Positions 14,851 to 18,699 of a stretch of 18,699 nucleotides of DNA are shown piece after piece. Within the stretch, counting starts at the first letter, position 1; each line of letters begins with the position of its first letter. The stretch comes from Methylomarinum sp964442675 (GTDB lineage Bacteria > Pseudomonadota > Gammaproteobacteria > Methylococcales > Methylomonadaceae): assembly GCA_964442675.1 (NCBI GenBank), contig CAYUAE010000025.1:1-18699 (forward strand), given 5' to 3'. The position numbers and the translations under genes are program-made. Below the pieces are notes generated by a model. That model did no database searches and was not told where the DNA came from. It worked only from the letters and a program-made list of their open reading frames with translations.

Positions 14851-16548
14851 ATGGCAAACACTGGTGACCCGAAAACTCGCCTTTTTTCTTCGCAAGTCGT
14901 CGATGGCATGGAGCGCGCGCCTAGCCGCGCTATGCTGCATGCAGTCGGTTTCAAAGACGAAGATTTCCAAAAACCACAAATCGGCATTGCATCCACCTGG
15001 AGCATGGTGACACCCTGTAATATGCATATAAACGATTTATCGAAATATGCTGAACAAGGTGTGAATGCCGCCGGCGGCAAAGGCGTTATCTATAACACGA
15101 TCACTATTTCTGACGGTATTTCCATGGGTACCGAAGGGATGAAATATTCACTGGTTTCACGCGAAGTCATCGCCGATTCGATTGAAACGGTCACCGGCTG
15201 TCAAGGCTTCGATGGCGTCGTCGCCATTGGCGGCTGTGATAAAAACATGCCCGGCTGCATGATTGCATTGGCACGACTGAATCGCCCCGGCATTTTCGTT
15301 TATGGCGGCACTATCTTACCCGGCTGTTACAAAAACCGTAAACTTGATGTGGTATCTGTATTTGAAGCGGTCGGTGCGCGTGCGAACAACAAAATCGATG
15401 ATGCCGAACTGCACGAAATCGAAGAACGCGCTATTCCTGGAGCCGGCTCCTGCGGCGGTATGTACACGGCTAACACTATGGCTTCTGCGATTGAAGCTAT
15501 GGGCATGAGCTTGCCCGGAAGCTCTGCGCAGGCAGCCGTTTCCGAAGAAAAACGCCAGGATTGCGAGCGTGCGGGTGAAGCCGTGCTGGAATTGCTGAAA
15601 AATGATATCAAGCCCCGCGACATCATGACCAAAGAGGCGTTTGAGAATGCCATCACCGTCATCATTGCACTAGGCGGTTCTACCAATTCCGTATTGCATT
15701 TACTGGCCATGGCCCATGCCTGTGATGTTGATTTGTCGCTGGATGATTTTACCCGTATCGGACAACGTGTTCCCATGCTGGCCGACCTGAAACCAAGCGG
15801 CCGTTACCAAATGGCCGAACTGATCGAAATTGGCGGCATTTTACCCTTGATGAAAATGTTATTGGATGCCGGTTTGTTACATGGCGACTGCCTGACCGTA
15901 ACGGGCAAGACTCTGGCTGAAAACCTGGCGGATGTGAAGCCCTATCCAGATAATCAGGATATGATTCGCCCCTTGGACAATCCAATTAAAAAAGACAGTC
16001 ATCTGGCCATTCTATACGGCAATCTTGCCACCGAAGGGGCGGTTGCCAAAATCACCGGCAAGGAAGGTTTGGTTTTCACCGGCTCCGCCAAGGTTTTTGA
16101 CGCCGAAGAAGAAGCTCTGCAGAGCATCTTGAATGGTGATATCGTCAAGGGCGATGTGATTGTTATTCGCTATGAAGGCCCTAAAGGCGGCCCCGGCATG
16201 CGGGAAATGTTATCACCTACTTCAGCCATCATGGGCAAAGGACTGGGTAAAGATGTCGCCTTGATTACCGATGGCCGTTTTTCCGGCGGCACGCATGGTT
16301 TTGTTGTCGGCCATATCACACCGGAAGCACAGGTTGGCGGCACATTGGCCATCGTCAAAAATGGCGATAAAATCACTATCGATGCCGAAAACAAAACCTT
16401 GACACTGCATGTCAATGAACATGAAATCGCCCGGCGTCTGGACAAATGGCAACAACCTGCACCACGTTATACCCGTGGCGTGCTGGCTAAATATGCAAGG
16501 CTGGTCAGCTCTGCCTCTAAAGGCGCAGTGACCGATAATTTTGAATAA
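14851..16548 (+). CDS. ilvD: Dihydroxy-acid dehydratase
   Basis: 565 residues, the shorter IlvD type (E. coli is about 616). Dehydrates 2,3-dihydroxy-isovalerate and 2,3-dihydroxy-3-methylvalerate in valine, leucine and isoleucine synthesis, using an Fe-S cluster and Mg2+. Cluster cysteines are Cys56 (TPCNMH), Cys129 (GGCDKNMPGC) and Cys201 (GSCGGMYTANTM); Lys131 is the probable metal-binding, carbamylated lysine. All three cysteines suggest a [2Fe-2S] enzyme like the plant and Synechocystis forms. The C-terminal RYEGPKGGPGMREML and TDGRFSGGTHGFVVGHI motifs are intact. The ATG has AGGA nine bases upstream (14838-14841). Confidence 0.98.
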   Translation: MANTGDPKTRLFSSQVVDGMERAPSRAMLHAVGFKDEDFQKPQIGIASTWSMVTPCNMHINDLSKYAEQGVNAAGGKGVIYNTITISDGISMGTEGMKYSLVSREVIADSIETVTGCQGFDGVVAIGGCDKNMPGCMIALARLNRPGIFVYGGTILPGCYKNRKLDVVSVFEAVGARANNKIDDAELHEIEERAIPGAGSCGGMYTANTMASAIEAMGMSLPGSSAQAAVSEEKRQDCERAGEAVLELLKNDIKPRDIMTKEAFENAITVIIALGGSTNSVLHLLAMAHACDVDLSLDDFTRIGQRVPMLADLKPSGRYQMAELIEIGGILPLMKMLLDAGLLHGDCLTVTGKTLAENLADVKPYPDNQDMIRPLDNPIKKDSHLAILYGNLATEGAVAKITGKEGLVFTGSAKVFDAEEEALQSILNGDIVKGDVIVIRYEGPKGGPGMREMLSPTSAIMGKGLGKDVALITDGRFSGGTHGFVVGHITPEAQVGGTLAIVKNGDKITIDAENKTLTLHVNEHEIARRLDKWQQPAPRYTRGVLAKYARLVSSASKGAVTDNFE

Positions 16549-16558
16549 ACCGACCCGC

Positions 16559-16582
16559 GATGCCGCCTAAAAAGGCGGCATC
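16559..16582 (+). terminator. GC-rich hairpin between ilvD and argA, without a T run
   Basis: GATGCCGCCT (16559-16568), loop AAAA, AGGCGGCATC (16573-16582): a perfect 10-bp stem. No T run follows (ATCTCCCC), so it is not a standard intrinsic terminator. It ends nine bases before the only possible argA start codon and leaves no Shine-Dalgarno site, so it may limit argA expression or stabilise the ilvD 3' end. Confidence 0.5.
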
Positions 16583-16591
16583 ATCTCCCCT

Positions 16592-17920
16592 GTGACCTCA
16601 ACCACCTCATCCTCTGACAACCATTTTGTTCGCTGGTTTAGAGACTCCTCGCCCTATATTCATGCGCATCGCAATCGCACCTTTGTCATTTTTTTCAGCG
16701 GCGAAGCGGTCAATGGAAAACTGGACGATCTGGTTCATGATTTTGCTCTGCTCAAAAGCTTAGGCATTCGCCTGGTACTGGTGCATGGCATTCGACCTCA
16801 AATTGATCGATATTTAAAAGAACAGTCGATTCAGCCCCGCTATCATCATAATCTCAGGATTACCGATGAAAAAACGCTGCCTTTTGTTAAACAGGCCGCA
16901 GGACTGGTACAACTCGAAATCTCAGCGCTTTTATCTATGGGTGTGGCTAACTCGCCAATGGCTGGCGCTAAAATTCGGGTTATTTCTGGAAACTATGTCA
17001 CAGCGAAACCGCTAGGGATCATCGATGGCATTGATTATTGCCACACAGGTCTGGTGCGGCGCATCGATCATCACGCCATCTGTCAGCAACTCGATCAAAA
17101 CAATATTGTATTGATTTCACCCATCGGTTTTTCACCCACCGGCGAAGTCTTTAATCTGGCGGCAGAACAGGTCGCAACCGAGGTTGCCATCGCCCTGAAT
17201 GCCGAAAAACTGATTTTGCTGACCGAGCACGATTGTTTAAGCGAAAACTGTCAGATCATCCGGCAAATGACAACGCGGGAGGCTAAAGCCTTACTTGAGC
17301 AGACAAACGCCCTGCCCCAGACTATCGTACATTCTCTGGAAGCTGCGATTAAAGGCTGTCAACATGGTGTAGAACGGGTTCATTTAATCAACCACCATAC
17401 CGATGGCGCGTTATTGTTGGAATTATTCAGCCGCGACGGCATTGGTACCCTGATCAGCGCAAGCCCGTTTGAAGAAATCCGACACGCCACGCTGGAGGAT
17501 ATCGGCGGCATTCTGGAATTGATCAAACCACTGGAAGAACATGGCATTCTGGTCAAACGCTCACGCGAAAAACTGGAAATGGACATTAATGATTATATTG
17601 TCATCGAACGAGACGGTCTGATTATTGGCTGTACCGCCTTGCATTGCCTGGATCAGAACGCGGCTGAAATCGCTTGCCTCGCCGTGCACCCAGATTACCG
17701 AGGAAGTCATCGCGGCCAGTATTTACTGGATTTTTTGGTTAAAAGAGCATGCAAAAAAAACATACGGAAACTCTATGCCTTATCCTCGCAAACCATGCAT
17801 TGGTTTATTGAACGCGGCTTCAAGCCTGTAACCATTGCTGAACTGCCCCCGGCCATGAAAAGCTTCTATAATAAGGACAGAAATTCCAAAGTCTTGTGCA
17901 AGGATCTTTCTTCATGCTGA
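16592..17920 (+). CDS. argA: N-acetylglutamate synthase
   Basis: 442 residues, the E. coli ArgA length (443). Acetylates glutamate with acetyl-CoA, the first and feedback-controlled step of arginine synthesis. The GTG at 16592 is the only start-like codon between an in-frame stop at 16568 and the conserved WFRDSSPYIHAHR region. The N-terminal amino-acid-kinase domain (about 20-285) has LVLVHGIRPQID and LISPIGFSPTGEVFNL and binds arginine in the family. The C-terminal GNAT domain (about 293-440) has ACLAVHPDYRGSHRG and ends ALSSQTMHWFIERGF, close to E. coli ArgA. It lies 43 bases after ilvD and overlaps cpdA by seven bases. It acts upstream of ArgD and ArgF, encoded 3.5 kb away. Confidence 0.96.
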   Translation: MTSTTSSSDNHFVRWFRDSSPYIHAHRNRTFVIFFSGEAVNGKLDDLVHDFALLKSLGIRLVLVHGIRPQIDRYLKEQSIQPRYHHNLRITDEKTLPFVKQAAGLVQLEISALLSMGVANSPMAGAKIRVISGNYVTAKPLGIIDGIDYCHTGLVRRIDHHAICQQLDQNNIVLISPIGFSPTGEVFNLAAEQVATEVAIALNAEKLILLTEHDCLSENCQIIRQMTTREAKALLEQTNALPQTIVHSLEAAIKGCQHGVERVHLINHHTDGALLLELFSRDGIGTLISASPFEEIRHATLEDIGGILELIKPLEEHGILVKRSREKLEMDINDYIVIERDGLIIGCTALHCLDQNAAEIACLAVHPDYRGSHRGQYLLDFLVKRACKKNIRKLYALSSQTMHWFIERGFKPVTIAELPPAMKSFYNKDRNSKVLCKDLSSC

Positions 17921-18699
17921 ATATTCTACAAATAAGCGACCTTCATCTTCTCCCAGACCCTGAGGGAACATTAATGGGCGTGAACACTGAAAATAATTTC
18001 AGACGTGTCCTTGAACATGCTTTCACACAGCACGACGACATCGACTTGATTTTATTGACGGGCGACCTGGCACAAGACCCCACTGAAGCAACTTATCAGC
18101 GCATTTACACAATTCTATCAGACTATGCAACGCCCACCTTGTGTCTGCCCGGCAATCACGACGATGCTCTGTTGCTGCGGCGCATTCTCAATCAAACACC
18201 AGTGTCCAGCGAAAAAATCTGGAGCACTGATCATTGGCAACTGATTTGCCTTGATAGTCAGATCCCAGGCAGCCAGGCAGGACGACTCACGCCCAAAGAA
18301 CTGGATTTTCTGCAACAACAGCTCAATGCTGCCCCTCAACGTCCCACCTTGATTGCCATCCACCACCATTGCTTGCCGACCGAGTGTGCCTGGATGGATA
18401 CGATGATTATTGAAAACAATGACGCTTTTTTAGCGCTACTGACGCAACATCCGCAAGTCAAGCTGGTACTGTGTGGTCATATTCATCAAACCATGAATAA
18501 ACGTCATCGAGATATTGCCATTCTGGGGACACCGGCCAGTTGTTTTCAATTTAAAGCCCATAGCCCACAATTTGCAATCGATGCATTACCGCCGGGTTAT
18601 CGCCTGCTGAATTTACACGCCGACGGTCATTTTGAAACTAAAGTTTACTGGTTAGACAAACAAGACCCCGGACTCGATTTCAGCTTGACCGGTTACTGA
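17914..18699 (+). CDS. cpdA: 3',5'-cyclic-AMP phosphodiesterase CpdA
   Basis: 261 residues from the ATG at 17914, which has AAGGA nine bases upstream. A GTG at 17896 would add six residues and is less likely. Class III calcineurin-like metallophosphoesterase that hydrolyses cAMP. The five metal-binding motifs are present: ISDLHL with Asp9 and His11, TGDLAQD with Asp51, GNHDD at 80-84, HHHCLP near 150, and GHIHQ near 189. The last two follow the CpdA pattern of paired histidines. The ATG overlaps the argA stop (ATGCTGA), so the genes are translationally coupled. The gene ends on the last base of the window and is complete. Related class III enzymes act on other phosphodiesters, so the cAMP substrate is by family. 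Confidence 0.9.
   Translation: MLNILQISDLHLLPDPEGTLMGVNTENNFRRVLEHAFTQHDDIDLILLTGDLAQDPTEATYQRIYTILSDYATPTLCLPGNHDDALLLRRILNQTPVSSEKIWSTDHWQLICLDSQIPGSQAGRLTPKELDFLQQQLNAAPQRPTLIAIHHHCLPTECAWMDTMIIENNDAFLALLTQHPQVKLVLCGHIHQTMNKRHRDIAILGTPASCFQFKAHSPQFAIDALPPGYRLLNLHADGHFETKVYWLDKQDPGLDFSLTGY

Noticed and set aside
17675..17735. Odd acetyl-CoA loop in ArgA (YRGSHRG instead of the canonical GNAT loop)
   Set aside because: E. coli ArgA has a similar serine-rich loop at this place, so it is normal for the family.
1..18699. CRISPR arrays, tRNA or rRNA genes, prophage, defence or secretion islands
   Set aside because: None seen. No regularly spaced repeats, tRNA-like folds, integrase or transposase genes appear on either strand.

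Overview
The window is a stretch of chromosome from a Gram-negative bacterium, most likely a gammaproteobacterium. The evidence is the combination of RNase T, MlaA, a CGFS glutaredoxin, a classical ArgA (kinase-like plus GNAT domains) and CpdA, all close to gammaproteobacterial forms. Base composition is balanced, codon use looks even across the window, and genes are tightly packed. The gene mix is reminiscent of Methylococcales-type methanotrophs, but that assignment is an impression, not something the sequence proves.

Region 1 (1-4720). A 5'-truncated ppx/gppA exopolyphosphatase gene is followed with no gap by a membrane-anchored protein of unknown function. Convergent to these, and abutting with no spacer, is a two-gene minus-strand unit of lipoproteins. 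They resemble FlgP (LPP20 type) and FlgT, outer-membrane/periplasmic flagellar ring proteins.

Region 2 (4611-7297). The minus-strand operon proA-nadD-rsfS (proline synthesis, NAD synthesis, ribosome silencing) has a good sigma70-type promoter. It ends against a 96-bp element with 11/12-matching terminal inverted repeats and a 6-bp direct repeat on each side, which looks like a miniature transposable element. A 340-base gene-poor gap then carries a perfect plus-strand rho-independent terminator with no obvious gene upstream of it.

Region 3 (7298-11440). An SpmA/SpmB-type membrane protein fusion is followed by mtaB, a tRNA methylthiotransferase. Then come the divergent pair mlaA (outer-membrane lipid asymmetry) and rnt (RNase T), with a 17-nt dyad between them overlapping the likely rnt promoter.

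Region 4 (11441-18699). grxD and argD are divergent around another perfect 17-nt dyad and a near-consensus promoter. The plus-strand series is argD-argF, an SH3/coiled-coil/membrane-anchor protein, ilvD, argA and cpdA. It is rich in amino-acid biosynthesis: arginine (argA, argD, argF), branched-chain amino acids (ilvD) and, further left, proline (proA).

Most of the window is ordinary housekeeping content. The parts that deserve a second look are the putative MITE, the orphan terminator, the unknown ppx-linked protein, the FlgT/FlgP-like pair, and several dyads and hairpins in short intergenic gaps. Seven starts were moved downstream of the longest reading frame. The moves rest variously on Shine-Dalgarno position, promoter or terminator overlap, and N-terminal family similarity.
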